64,000 nucleotides of DNA from Diphasiastrum complanatum (GCA_029204225.1 CM055095.1:19491450-19555449); one strand, 5' to 3'; shown: positions 1-11,375, numbered from the stretch's first letter. Numbers and translations: made by a program. The notes: generated by a model from the letters alone, not told the origin.

Positions 1-429
1 GCCTATTCAACTTTCATAGGAGAAGGTGTGGTTTCATGGCTTTCAAAAAAGCAAGAAACTATATCTCTATCTTCAACCGAGGCCGAGTACAAAGCTTTGA
101 CAACCACTACAAAGGAGGTACTTTGGATCAAGAGATTATTGGTGGAACTAAAGATCATGGATTCAGAGGAGGCACCAATCATCTACAATGACAATATATC
201 AGCCCAACACCTTGCATCTAACCCAATCTTCCATGCAAGATCTAAGCACATTGAGATATGCCATCACTTTGTGAGAGAAATGGTGCAAGCCAAGGAGATT
301 GCTTTGGAGCATGTTCCAAGCAATGAATGTGTAGCTGATCTACTTACTAAACCACTTCAAAAGACACCTTTTATGAAGTTCAGATCATCACTTGGAGTGA
401 TTAGTAAAGCAATGATTGAACCAAGCTAG
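1..429 (+). CDS. Ty1/copia Pol C-terminus, RNase H domain (Copia-A, 5' part outside window)
   Basis: The frame is open from base 1 to the TAG at 427-429 and is the last ~140 residues of a copia polyprotein. RNase H degrades the RNA strand of the RNA/DNA hybrid during reverse transcription in cytoplasmic particles. Visible motifs in order are [20 protein letters not shown] with the catalytic Glu, a YNDNISAQ block where a catalytic Asp is usual, FHARSKHIEI, and LLTKPL near the end. This is the family's usual C-terminal order and no stop or frameshift is visible. It is followed within 15 bases by a purine-rich tract and an LTR, as expected for the 3' end of pol. The start lies upstream of the window. 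It resembles the same domain of Copia-N (51.6-52.05 kb) but is a different family. The assignment to copia RNase H is secure. Confidence 0.92.
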   Translation, partial: AYSTFIGEGVVSWLSKKQETISLSSTEAEYKALTTTTKEVLWIKRLLVELKIMDSEEAPIIYNDNISAQHLASNPIFHARSKHIEICHHFVREMVQAKEIALEHVPSNECVADLLTKPLQKTPFMKFRSSLGVISKAMIEPS

Positions 430-443
430 ATAGTGAGGAGGAG

Positions 444-1380
444 TGTTAAAAATTCACAATTCTAGCTTGACTAGTTTTGGTCATATGACTTGTAAATAGT
501 TAGATGGTCATGATGTGGCTTGTCACACGTGCCAAATAGCATAGGATTCCATTCATAAGGATGTTCTCAAGTATACCTAAGTGTTAGAACCTTTGGAATG
601 AGTCCAAATTATGCTTAGATACAAGGGAGAAAAAATAGGAGCTATTTTTGGTAATTTTTGCATTGTTGAGGGATCTCCAAGATTCCAACCCTAACTTGGT
701 AGGGATGAAAGATCCACCAAAATTAGCATTAGGGATAGGTTTAGGGCTACTCATACCTGCCCAAAACCGTGATGGATCATGTATATATAGGTGATGATAT
801 CTCACCAAAATCAATCAAGCAATTTCATGTTTTTTCTCTCATAATGGTGCAATTGCTCTCTATGTTCATAATTGTTTGAGTGCTTGTGATTACTAATGAT
901 TATAGGATTGAATGTAGGTCTGGTGTACAGTACTCAGACTGTGGGAGGCCGTACTTTCACACGTGTGAAGCCTTCTTCAAGGATTTGGGCCATTTAGTGA
1001 GGTTCAAGCATAGATTTTTGATGGATTTTGATGGTTCAACTTGTGCTAATCTTATGAAATCATAATCTATTGTTTCCCTCATCATTTAAAGTGTTTTAGG
1101 ATCCTTATTTGCTGTTATTTTTACACTTTCTTTGTGGATGAATGCTTTGTGAATGATAAGTAAACTATTTCTCTGTTATCAGGCCGCACAGTAGCTATAC
1201 TTCACACTTGTGAAGTCGTGGATCATCTTTTTTTATTGTTCTTGCTTGGAATCACAAAGATTGTCAAGTAGAAGCTAGATTTGGAAGCTAGTTTTGATAT
1301 AGATCAAGATCCCAAGCTACCAATCACTCTTTGTGATCATTTGTAGATCAATTTCAGTCCATAAACTCTGAAATTTGACA
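444..1380 (+). repeat. 3' LTR of Copia-A
   Basis: The LTR begins TGTTAAAAATTC directly after a polypurine tract (GTGAGGAGGAG, 433-443) and the RNase H stop. The best right end is AAATTTGACA at 1380, roughly inverted to the left end. It contains a TATATATA box at 782-789 and, about 170 bases downstream, the perfect palindrome TTCACACGTGTGAA (956-969). A one-mismatch copy lies at 1201-1214. The right boundary is inferred from TG...CA ends only, because the partner LTR is outside the window. Confidence 0.75.
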
Positions 1381-2153
1381 TTACCTAAGATATGAAATAT
1401 TTTTTATTTTTCCGTTTTTCTCATACAAATTGTAATAACAATATGTAAATCATTTTTTTCTAAGTATAAAAATGCACATATCATTGGTCTATTCTATAAT
1501 TTTCATAATCAGATTTTTCTCCCAATGATTCTTTCCAATGCTCTCTAGTCTTTATATGCCCAACATCAGAGAACAATTATAGAGTATGTGTACTATCAAA
1601 AAATACAAAACTGCAAGGGGAATGGATGCATTGATTAGATTTTTTGAATTATACGACACATCAATATATCTAACATGATGCAATAGTGCCAGTGGGTGAG
1701 TTCTCAATTTTTTTTAGTAGACTGTTTTGGACATAGCTGTTTTAGCTGCATAAATTAACTAGCCACTATTTATCAGTATCAAATTAGCACCTACTAAGAG
1801 CTTATATTGGAAAATCTCATTTAAAGTCTTTTTTTGCTTGGAAGAAATATCATGAATTTTCAAGTATAGGATGATCTAATAACTTTCTTCCATAACCTCA
1901 TTTAGGTTGTACCATTTTTCTTCAAATATATATTTATGGACTGATCTTGGCTGCCCCATGTTACCAGAAACCACTCTCTCAAGTGGTGTGCATAATGGCC
2001 CACTAGCCCTAATAATAAGCTTCTAATCATTGTGCTCGTTCTAAATGTTTCTGCTCAATAGTTGTGCGTGGCTAATCTCGTGGCATACATTACATGAATA
2101 AGATTCAGCGTACTTAGTACACTTAGAAATCATGAAAAGGTGAAGATTTGTCT
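1381..2153. other. AT-rich spacer, no gene seen
   Basis: About 770 bases of AT-rich sequence. I see no coding frame with recognisable motifs, no LTR ends and no RNA gene. Short ORFs here look like chance. Confidence 0.5.
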
Positions 2154-2170
2154 CCTTGGCAATGACGCCA
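2154..2170 (-). other. Possible gypsy primer-binding site (minus strand)
   Basis: Read on the minus strand this is TGGCGTCATTGCCAAGG. It resembles the TGGCGCC-type primer-binding sites of some plant gypsy elements with two or three changes. If real, the LTR would lie to its right, perhaps starting at TGTGG (2175). No gypsy coding region adjoins it, so this is tentative. Confidence 0.3.
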
Positions 2171-3199
2171 AGTTATGTGGTAGCCTAGTCATTATAGATT
2201 TTCACAAAATCAGTGAATTAAGTAGTATAAAAGTTTTTATCGTTCCCCAAGAGAGAGAGAAATCTCATCTTTCATATCGATAAGTGTACAAAGGTGACGA
2301 ACAGATGGTGAATGTAATATTCAAGGCAGAATACTACAATGACAAATATGGTTATCCAAAGATATTGAGTAAATTGGTGTCTAGAAACACCAATGATGAA
2401 ACCATTTGGTCAAGGTCGGAAGGTATGGAAGGGTACGTTATCTTCCAGGCTCTTAGGACAACAACAAGCAAATTAATCTGACAGCAACAAGCAGAAAAGA
2501 TCCTTCATAATGGAATCTGTCCTACTTTTGATTCCTCTTAACAAGCACATGGAATTAGTTCTTGTCACAACAAGCAAACAAAGCAGAACATCAATTAAGT
2601 TCTTTATCTAAACACATAGTTATTTCAGAATTAAAAGAGGTTTTGATTAGAGTTAAGCTTAAGGCTTGGGCTAATTCCCTACACACATTAGTTAGAATTT
2701 GTCGCTCCCAGATGTCGATTGTAAATCCAAATTAGAGAATTTGGAATTCAGTACAAGTGAAGAATGAATGCCACAAATAGATATCTTTCAAAATCAGTTA
2801 CATACTAACTCAGAGTGTGTTTGCTCAATTGATAAGAAGTGTGACTGTAACATATAACAAAGGAAAGGAATGCACAAGCTACGAAACTGGCTCTCTTCTC
2901 TCTATTAATAGCTAAATCTCTACGTAAGTACAATGGCTTTGAGTGTTTCCCTTATAGGAACAAACATAGGCCTAAGCGTCGATCACCAATCGTTAAGGTA
3001 TCAGTTGGGATCCGCTAATGTGTTGCTCTAGAATGTCGCAAGTTCTCAATTACAATGAATTACAAGATGCAAATAGGCCTTTACATGAATTTAAACATTA
3101 TAGCATATTTTTTTTATAAAATTTCAGTTTAAAGGACAATAATGATTGTACTTAACAATCATAGAGAGTTATTGGTTGCTTAATCAATGGATCTATCAA
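2171..3199. other. Unclassified repeat-like DNA, possible gypsy LTR
   Basis: Non-coding stretch with a short GA run near 2252 and a TTAATA-type AT motif near 2914. It could be the LTR belonging to the primer-binding-like site at 2154-2170, but I cannot fix its ends. The 65-residue ORF at 2284 shows no recognisable domain. Confidence 0.3.
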
Positions 3200-3949
3200 G
3201 TTCTACACATTAGATCTTGATCTAGATTCACTACACTTAGATTTAAGCAAGAGCAATTGATCAACACATCAGGCTCAAACGTGTGGAGTAATGTCCATAG
3301 TATGGCCTGTACCTAAAACTATAAGTACTATAGTTCTTGATAGCAATCATTCATAGAAATCACAAAACTAATGACTAGAAATCTCACAAAAGTGTAGAAT
3401 GCAAAAGTCTCATCAATCTCATTAGCAAAATGATGATCCTTTTATGGATCAAGTACATCCACAAGTCTGGTACAGTCCAGCAGGTCTTCACACATGTGAA
3501 GAGTGCCACATCACTCAGATCTATCCATTTGATCCATCCTTGATCCTTATCCAAAGTTGACCTTCTAGAATATGGCTAAAATCCAAAGAGCTAGTCTCCT
3601 AGAATATAGGAATATTCCCTACAAAATAGGATCTAAGGAAAATGGTCAACTCTTATCTTCTAGAACTCTATACACACGTGTGAACATCCACTTGCCATGT
3701 ACTCATGCACATACAAGGAAAAGCTAATTTATAGGTGACTAGTCAACTTGACTAAAAAACTAGTCATATCATGTTCACACTAACTAGATTGATACAAAAT
3801 CAAATTAGATATATAGAAGTATGAAAAATACTTTCTTTCACACGTGGGAACAGGCTCCACACGTGTGAAATCGGATCATCAATATTGTTCTAATGATTGA
3901 TCTTTATTTACAATATACAATGTCAAGTGAGAAGTGACAAATTTCAACA
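3200..3949 (-). repeat. LTR-derived segment related to Copia-D (minus strand)
   Basis: On the minus strand the segment begins TGTTGAAATTTG at 3949. It contains a paired palindrome block (3837-3869) that matches the block at 23851-23885 in the Copia-D LTR, in the opposite orientation. More palindromes of the same type lie at 3671-3684 and 3487-3500. No adjacent primer-binding site or polypurine tract is visible and the left end is uncertain, so it is probably a truncated LTR. Confidence 0.5.
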
Positions 3950-4068
3950 TATTTTCATGTATAAAAATTGAAAAATTTACAATATAAAACATTTAATCTG
4001 AATAATGTGGGGTCACAGGCCTCCACAAGTATTCTCAAAGTCTATGCTAAAACTAGTCGAAGAGGGAG

Positions 4069-4396
4069 TGTGAGAAATTTCAACTAGTTTAGTCAAATTT
4101 GTTCATCTATCCATTGGTGCACTATATTGGTGATATCTTGCAATCTTGTGTGTAGAATGCTCATTTTATGCTATATTCGGATCCAAAAGTGTGACATATA
4201 GTAGCTTACTGTTTTTTGTATGGACAACAACTTCATGTCATCTTATGTTTGATGTTTGATCAAGTTCTTATTGAGTTTCTATATATTTTATTAAGTAGAT
4301 GCTGATTTTTTCATGATGCAAATGTGTACATTGTGTTGAATTTCATATCAAAGATCAAGAGGATGAATTTGGATCTTAGTGATTCATATTTCTTCA
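4069..4396 (+). repeat. Copia-B-like LTR with internal deletion
   Basis: It starts TGTGAGAAATTTCAACTAG after a short pol tail and an AGAGGGAG purine tract (4061-4068). It ends near TCTTCA at 4396. Both ends match the Copia-B LTR at 19905-20524, but about 290 bases are missing from the middle. No primer-binding site follows. Instead reverse-transcriptase coding sequence starts within two bases, so the copy is rearranged. Confidence 0.65.
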
Positions 4397-4397
4397 T

Positions 4398-5037
4398 AGC
4401 TAGTTGGTTCACTGGTATATCTGACCATCAGAAGACCCGATATTAGCTATTGTGTCAGTAGATTAAGTCAATTTGTGCGTGGTCCTAGCATGAGGCATTG
4501 GAAGCTAGGCAAGAGGGTTCTAGAGATTTTGACATTGTTTATAGAGGGTCATCACCTAACTTGTATGGATTTTCAGATTTGTACTTTGTTGGAGATCAAA
4601 TGGATAGAAAATCCATAATTGCTCATGCTATTTTCATAGGTGATGGAGCTATCTCATGGTCAATGTCGAAGAGACAAGCAACAATCTCATTATCTTCTAG
4701 TGAGGCAAGTACAAAGCCTTGACTTCATAAAAAAGGAGATGCTTTGGATCAAAATGATAGTAATGGATTCTCACTTGCTGGATTTTTCAGGGAGTACAAT
4801 CATCTTTTGTGATAACCTTCAGCCCAAAGATTGGCAAGCAATCCTATTTTTCATGGCAAGGGACAAGCATATCAAAGTAGCTTATCATTTTGTGAGAGAA
4901 CAAGTCATGGAAAAGGAGGTGGAGCTTGAACACGTTTCTTCGAGGGAGTGTGTGGCTGATATCTTCAAAACATTGGGAAAAGACTTGTTTATGAAGGATA
5001 GAATTCACTTGGAGTTCTATCTAAATCTATACTAAAA
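4398..5037 (+). pseudogene. Ty1/copia Pol fragment: RT C-terminus plus RNase H
   Basis: The segment opens with the conserved end of copia reverse transcriptase (LVGSLVYLTIRRPDIS..., about 4399-4446). It passes through the RT-RNase H connection into RNase H with an ISLSSSEA block near 4685, a CDN block near 4810, ARDKHIKVAYHFVRE near 4857 and a terminal EHVSSRECVADI. A frameshift near 4700 splits it into two frames, and there are several missense changes. It sits directly between the deleted LTR at 4069-4396 and a degraded 3' LTR. An intact copy would be one long ORF from gag onward; here gag, protease, integrase and most of RT are gone. Family-level call is secure; the copy is dead. Confidence 0.85.
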
Positions 5038-5053
5038 CTAGTTGAAGAGGGAG

Positions 5054-5495
5054 TCTGAAAAATTCAACTAGTTTAGTTGATCTATTAAATTGGCAAGTTT
5101 GAGGCCAATATGAAATTTCAACTTAGAGATAGATTTATATTTGTCAATAAAGGCCTACAAGTAGATAAGTGGATGATGTCAGATTTGGAACCATTCTAAT
5201 TGGCTAGATTTCATACATTGCATCTAGACTAGAATTTCTAGGTTCTTGATGAAATACCAAGAAGTTACCATTTAGGGCAAGTTTATGGCAATTGGCCAAA
5301 TGACATTTTGGAAGTTATAAATAGATGTACATGCATGAAGAAATAACCATCAAAGTTTCTTTCTTTGTGGAAAACTCATCTCTTTCATTTCTATGTCCAT
5401 CTCTTGCATATTTCTCAAGTTATCTTGATTTCTAGTGTGTAAAATGTCATTTTTATTGTTGATTTTGCATCGACATGTGTGAAGGACAATAGTAT
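5054..5495 (+). repeat. Degraded 3' LTR following the copia fragment
   Basis: It starts TCTGAAAAATTCAACTAG (TG changed to TC) right after a GAAGAGGGAG purine tract (5044-5053). A TATAAATA box lies at 5316-5323. The right end is lost near 5495, where minus-strand gypsy sequence begins. Confidence 0.6.
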
Positions 5496-5499
5496 AACA

Positions 5500-5979
5500 A
5501 TCGCCAAGTGAAGATCTTCAAGAATCCTATCATATGCAAACCAAAAGGACACTTGTGGAGCATAAACCACCCAACCAACATGAAGAGGCTAGTCAATACC
5601 CTAACCACTTCAACCCCAAGCCACAGTGAATGAATACAGGATAGGAGAGAAAACCTGTCTCACGAATCTGAAATTCCAATAGGGACATGGGCGAGTTCCA
5701 TGGTGTGTATTCTCTCCAAGAGGTAAGAATATTCTCCTTAGGATCCCCATGCAATCTAAATTAAGTTATTGATATCCTATTCTTGCATTATAGCAACCAT
5801 ACACCATGCAAGTGCTCCTATGTCCAATTATAGGTCTAGGCCCTCATATGATTATTAATTACTTGTAACGACCATGTCTGGAATGACGTAACATAGCTAA
5901 TAACCACGTACAACTGGAGTGACTAGCTATCCACATCAGGAATTATTCTGATTCCCTTATACAGGACATAGACATAACA
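5500..5979 (-). repeat. 3' LTR of a minus-strand gypsy (chromovirus) remnant
   Basis: On the minus strand, an AAGGGGGGAGAA polypurine tract (5980-5991) leads into TGTTATGTC at 5979, the standard join between gypsy pol and its 3' LTR. The far end is uncertain (about 5500). The LTR differs from that of Gypsy-2. Confidence 0.55.
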
Positions 5980-5984
5980 TTCTC

Positions 5985-6440
5985 CCCCCTTAAACCACTT
6001 TTATCTCTAGAAGTAAAAACCAGGGAAGTTCTTCTTTATGCTTTCGACCTGCCCCCATGAATCATCATCCTCAGTCCATCCCTTCCACCTAATTAAGCAC
6101 TCAGAGATAGAATGATTTCTCAAGTGTTTATTTGACTATCTTTTCAGGTCCCAAAGAAACACTAAGTGATAAGTCCTCCAAACGGGTAAGATATTTCTCT
6201 GAATCAACTACGTCACCTTCATGTAAACATATTTTTAGCTGGCTTACATGAAACACTGAGTGAGTTGTAGTATTGTCCTGAAGATCTAATTCATATGCTA
6301 AAGAACCAATTGTCTTTATAATCTAAAATGGTCCACAATATCTGGTAGACAATTTATAATGCTTCCCCGTACACATAGTCTTAGAATTCTTAGGTATTCT
6401 TGAACCTTAACTCCAAATTCACCTTTTCCCAACACCTCAA
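5985..6440 (-). pseudogene. Gypsy chromovirus integrase C-terminus with chromodomain remnant
   Basis: Translation of the minus strand, crossing several stops and frameshifts, gives the end of a Ty3/gypsy integrase. A GPF-I-K-IGS-AYELDL-type block and VFHVSQLK (about 6230-6350) are followed by a chromodomain-like ECLIRWKGWTEDDDSW motif (about 6045-6095). Chromodomains steer some gypsy integrases to particular chromatin. The rest of pol is absent. The protein differs clearly from the Gypsy-2 chromodomain at 58.6 kb, so this is a second chromovirus family. It joins its own 3' LTR at 5979. The copy is dead. Confidence 0.62.
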
Positions 6441-7284
6441 TGATTCATAGGCAAACCAGAATTCGAAAGGACCTTAATCATGAATACTGCTTAAAAGAGC
6501 TATATTTCTTGTGGATTTTGAAGAACCCCTTGAACTCTTTGTGTCCAAAAACATAGACAACCAGCGAGGGCAGAGAGAGATAGAGGAGTAGTAGGAAAAG
6601 AAAACATAGGTGCAATGGTGGAGCAATCTTCTTCTTAAAGAATAGGAATAAAACTCTATGCAGTCAGCATTGTGGAAGTTCATATGGTGATCGATTTGCT
6701 CAGTGATGGAATACTGGTTGCATCAAAACCAGTTAGTTCTTCAACAACGATTTTCTGAATGCAGCAACGATTAGTAGAAAAATGTTCATAACCTCTCAAG
6801 AAAAATGGCTTCACGTCTCCCATGAAAATGTGATGGATTGGCCCACATAAATGCACTTTAGTTATCTTAGAAAGATACTTGATTTCTGGAACAGAAATGC
6901 GACTGATATCTGCTTCAGAAATGGCTTCATGATTGGCAATAGTGGTGTGATCAGTTATGGCTTAGTGTCTTGTGGCAGATGTGCACTCAGATCTCTGAAA
7001 AAAATGTGCTCAATTCCTCTCCCAGAAAAACGCTCAGGTCTTCCTTTGTGATGAATGATGAAAAATGTTGAATGAATAGGAATAGAAATTGGAGTAATGA
7101 TGAATGTTGATGAATGGTCCTGACCCTGTTGCCGAAGTTAGCCTTATTTCTACAGACTGTGTAAAAACACTTGTCTTTCTGCAGATTGTAAGAATATATA
7201 GGAAAATTCGCAGAACTAGAAAAACAGTTGGTTGAAGATTAAAACTGATTAGTCGATTAGTAGGAAGGAGAATAATCCAACAAG
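6441..7284. other. Unclassified spacer with a short minisatellite patch
   Basis: No recognisable coding domain. At about 7045-7120 there is a run of GAATGA / GATGAAT / AATAGGAAT words that resembles the long minisatellite at 40225-41090. Confidence 0.4.
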
Positions 7285-8414
7285 ACACCTTATAAGGTGT
7301 GGACATGATCAAAACCATCACTCAAAAATATTCGAGTGTTTGGATGCATTGTCTATGCTCCAATCCATGTTGATCTAAGAAAGAAACTGGACGACACCAG
7401 CAGAAAGTCAATTCTCATCAACTATTTCCCAAATCACAAGGCATACAAGCTCTACAACCTGGACACTCAGAAATCGTTCATAAGTAGAGACGTCTTTTTT
7501 GTGGAAGACCAGTTTATCGACCACAAGGGAAAAGCTCCATTGACTTCTAATCCCAAAGTCGACAACTTCGAACTCAAGACTGATCGCAAGCTCGACACCT
7601 ACTCTGACAGTGAATCAAAACCTTGACAAATCCAAACACATCAAAGAACCGAAGTTCAACCCTGAAGTGATCCGAATTTGACCCAGCAAAATGATATTCA
7701 TCAGTCACCAGAGATATCTCACCAATGTGCTGGAAAGTATGGAATGGCCAACTTCTAATCGAGTCACTTTTCACTCGATTCTAGATTAAAGCTATCAAAG
7801 AAACAGTCTACTCAAATTGAGACAGAAAAGGAGGAAATGAAGCGATATCCATTTCATTCCATTATCAGCTCACTGATGTACGCAATGCTCTGCAAACATC
7901 TCAGCATCTGTTATGGAGGCAGCCAATCTACTAATATTCTCGAAGGATACACAAATGCGGATTGGGCTAGAGATATCAACACTAGAAGATCAACTTTTGG
8001 ATTTTTATTTTTATAAAATCAAAGTCCAATATCTTGTATCAGCCCAAAGCAAACCTCAGTAGCATTGTCATCCACCAAATTAGAATACATAGCTGTCACA
8101 AATGCTACCAAGGGGGCAATTTGATGAAGACAACTGCTTGTAGATATTGACCTTGCACAGTCACATCCAACGACTATTTATTGTGACAATCAAAGCACAC
8201 TAGCACTATCTCTAAATCCAAGATTTCATTCTTGGAGCAAACATATCAAATCAGGTATCACTACCTTAGAGAAAAGGTGCAAAGCAAGGAAGTGTCATTG
8301 GTTTACTGTATGACAGAGCTAATGGCAGCATATTACTTCACAAAGGCTCTATCAAAGGAGCACCATCTCAAAATTTTTGACATGTTAAATCTGAAAATCA
8401 AAAAAAATTTATGA
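7285..8414 (+). pseudogene. Ty1/copia Pol remnant (Copia-C): integrase C-terminus and RNase H
   Basis: At 7285-7600 the sequence reads as the C-terminal part of a copia integrase: KTPY-VW, IRVFGCIVYAPIHVD, a KAYKLYNLDTQK block and SRDVFFVEDQ. It then jumps at roughly 7650-7800 to the end of reverse transcriptase and RNase H (ALSSTKLEY-like block near 8060, YCDNQS block near 8180, a degraded HSWSKHI-like block near 8235, HYLREKVQSKEVSL, TKALSKEHH). The whole RT core is missing and stops are frequent. The same family recurs at 32764-34640. A purine tract and LTR follow at once. The domain identities are secure. Confidence 0.82.
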
Positions 8415-8430
8415 TCCACATTAAAGAAGA

Positions 8431-9109
8431 GTGTTGGAATTCAATGCTCAGTCTCAAATCCATTCAATAATGAGCATCTTGAAAACCTGTCAAATATTCG
8501 ACATCGAAGTCATCGACTTCATCAAACTTTGACTTCTCATGTATATACATATGTTCAAGACTTGACTTGCTCAACATCGAAGTACTCGACTTACTCGAGA
8601 TCAACATTCCAACACTAACTCCATCAGCCGACTTTGTCGACTCAACCGACCTTCTCATCAACCAAACCGACTTTTTTATCAGGAAAAATCGATCCAAATA
8701 AACTGTCAGAAGTTTTTATTGTACATACATTTATTGCTACAAGGCAATAGTAATAAATGCTAAATAGATATTTAGCAAACATATATTTTTACAAGTAGAT
8801 ATTTTGTAATCAGCTATGACAGACTGATCAGTAATTATGTCAAGAACAAATAATCAATCTTCTCTCAAGAAGAATTTCTGTAGCCAGCGTTATCACGCTC
8901 AACAATCAAGCTGAAGTTATCACTTGAAGCTGTTGTACTTGTTGTTGATATTAATGAAAGTGCAAATTTATGTTCACTATTGTGTTGTTCATTTGTGCTT
9001 ATCTGAATTATTCATCTTGATCATTTTTGCTACTAACTGTGGCACTTTTGATCACACACATCACGCTCGTTCAGACTTCCATTGCCACTCATCCTCTCGA
9101 TTTTTGATA
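8431..9109 (+). repeat. Copia-C LTR, flanked by pol on the left and a primer-binding site on the right
   Basis: It starts TGTTGGAATTCAATGC after the purine tract TAAAGAAGAG (8421-8430). It ends TTTTTGATA at 9109, directly before TGGTATCAGAGC. The left part matches the Copia-C LTR at 34655. An ordinary 3' LTR is not followed by a primer-binding site, so this LTR joins two element bodies or results from LTR-LTR recombination. Confidence 0.8.
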
Positions 9110-9473
9110 TGGTATCAGAGCTTTTGTTATAATTAGAGTTCTACTAATTCGATACCATAGTATCCCACAATTTTACGACACTTCCGGGGGGCACAATTAT
9201 GAGGGTGCACCCACCTATGGCCGTAGCTCCGGTAGTAGCTCCGGAGGTGGTCGTGGAGGTGTCACCTTTGGCAACGACCAAGAGGAGGCACTTCGTCTCA
9301 TGAGAGGCTTGCACCCTTCTGCTCGTCAGTTTGTCTACGAGCAGTGTAAGTTATCATTTTAAAATTATTTTAAGACCAATAAAAGTTTAAACTTAAGCTT
9401 TCTTATGTTACCTTATAATTTAGATTATCTTAGGCCCGTTTCACACTATGGTGTCTGGCAACATCATGAGTGA
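9108..9473 (+). pseudogene. Small two-exon ORF relic, product unknown
   Basis: A frame open from 9108 to 9345 ends at a good splice donor (CAGT|GTAAGT, intron 9346-9423, 78 bases, ending TTATAATTTAG). It continues in frame in a second exon to TGA at 9471-9473. The predicted protein has a Ser/Gly-rich stretch (RSSGSSSGGGRGG, about 9231-9270), then a helical EEALRLMRGLHPSARQFVYE segment, and ends in a tract rich in Tyr, His and Trp. The exon is GC-richer than its surroundings. There is no in-frame ATG near the start, so the 5' end is missing or upstream exons were replaced by the Copia-C LTR and primer-binding site. I do not recognise the family. It may be a captured host or DNA-transposon exon, or the splice structure may be coincidence. 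Confidence 0.4.
9110..9121 (+). other. Primer-binding site, initiator tRNA-Met type
   Basis: TGGTATCAGAGC follows the LTR directly. It matches the 3' end of plant initiator tRNA-Met, the usual minus-strand primer of copia elements. Confidence 0.92.
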
Positions 9474-9540
9474 TGTTGCAACTGATGATTGGCTCAATTA
9501 GTTAAAAATAGTCCAAGTTTGTTTTAGACAAAAAACTTGT

Positions 9541-9591
9541 TGCCCCTACGTGGTAGCTGAGTTGGCACATGGACCATGCCACGTAGGGGCA
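9541..9591. repeat. 13-bp perfect inverted repeat (hairpin)
   Basis: TGCCCCTACGTGG at 9541-9553 is exactly inverted as CCACGTAGGGGCA at 9579-9591, with a 25-base loop. It is far more GC-rich than the flanks. It could be the relic of a fold-back element or a structured RNA segment. Confidence 0.7.
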
Positions 9592-11375
9592 AATTTTGGG
9601 GCCTGAGAAAAGTGCCCTGCAAGTTGGGCTTCTCTCCCTCACAACTCCATGCATTAATGGTAAATCAATGCTCTTCCGCCATGAATGCCATGGTGCCACA
9701 GTGCCATTGAGTGTGCACTTGCGAGACACTCTAGTCTGAAACCGACCTTATTCTTATAAGGAAAAGTGGAAAGGGGCCCCACTCTTTTTGCTATAAGTAG
9801 AAACCAAAGGCATCCTATGAGTAGGGAAATGCTACCATTTTGGATCCTCAAGTATTAAAAAACAAATGCTTTTGCTTATTTTCTTGCATTATGTGCTTAT
9901 TGATATGGGATGTTTATTTAATGTTTATGTAGTACATGTCCTTCTTTGTATTGTGCATTTGTACTTGTCTAATAAATAGCATGCCCTCTCACAAGTTGAC
10001 GCATAGATAGGAGCCATGTCCCCACAATTTGAAGTGCCTTTTTCTTTGTTGTTGACTCTTTAAATGCCTAGATAATAGAGCATTTCTAAGAAACAAAACC
10101 CCAAAACCACAAATTTAAAGAAACCAGTATATACACTATTAGAGGACCTAAAAACTACATTTTTTCTAAAGTTTCAAGCATCCAATATACAATATGTTCA
10201 AATTCATAGTACAAAGGTGTTGGAAGAGGCTCAAGACCCCATCTAAAATTTGAATGCAAACAAGACCTTATTACATATAGGATACTAGGTTTAAGTGATC
10301 AAACTCAATGCTACAAAAAGTCGTGGACACTTATCTAGTGGGATGACTTGTACAAAGAGCATCTTCTTTTCTTTCATATTATTCTTGGCATCTAATATTA
10401 GTTTTGATATCTGCATTAGAGAGTTGTAGAAAGTATTATGATATTACAATATTCCATGATGACCAAGATGATGCTAGGAGGTGCAACCTTCATTCTACTC
10501 TCATTTTGGCACAATTCGCATTCATTGGTTTCAAAATTCTATCACATGTTGCTCTGCTAGTCAAATTTTCTCTTCTTTTATTGCAACTATATTGCCAGTT
10601 TGCTATTAGGGTTGCTAGGCTTCATCATAGAAAACTAAGTGCTCTTTAGACTCAAACAACACAAAACTTCTATTTCCTACATTAGGAAAAAAATCTTTAT
10701 GGCTTTCAGTAGACTTGATGACAAGAGATCAAACATGAAATTGTAATTTTAGCATTCATATCCTTTTATTACAAAGTTTCAAAACTATAGCTATCACTTA
10801 ACTCTAATATTTAATTGGCTGCATTCAAGAAGAAATGGCCATATTTGACATTTGTTAGTCACAGTGTAAATTCTTCTGCCTCAATTTTATTGGGTGAGTC
10901 TTAGCTCAAGTACCCTGTATCACGACCAGACAAAATCTCCAAAATATTGTCCGATGGCGACTGCCAACAGCACACAGTTCCTTAATCCTATTCTTAAAGT
11001 ACAGATTAACCATTTTTTTAATTAGTTAGCCATGTGTATATATCCAGCAACTTATCAGTTGCTCGGTTACTTACTACCTTAGCTGCTTTATCTATTCATC
11101 ACGATCAATCGATCATCAAGGGCGCAATTATATTGTTCTTTCTCTCTGATATCATAGAGTATTGTCTAAGAAAGAACATGTCTCTACCTGCATTCAGACT
11201 GTATTCTCTTCACGACTATTGTTGTTTCAATAATCTAGGTTGTGTATATTGAATGTTTTGCTACATTTATAGATAGATTCATGCCTACAAATAAACTCAT
11301 TCGTAGATTAAACTATTCATATGATTGATAGCATAAGTCAATCTATTGCTCTAAATCACCGTACCTAAAACACTT
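9592..11375. other. Non-coding spacer, nothing recognised
   Basis: About 1.8 kb with only short unconvincing ORFs, no LTR ends, no primer-binding site and no Pol motif on either strand. Confidence 0.45.
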
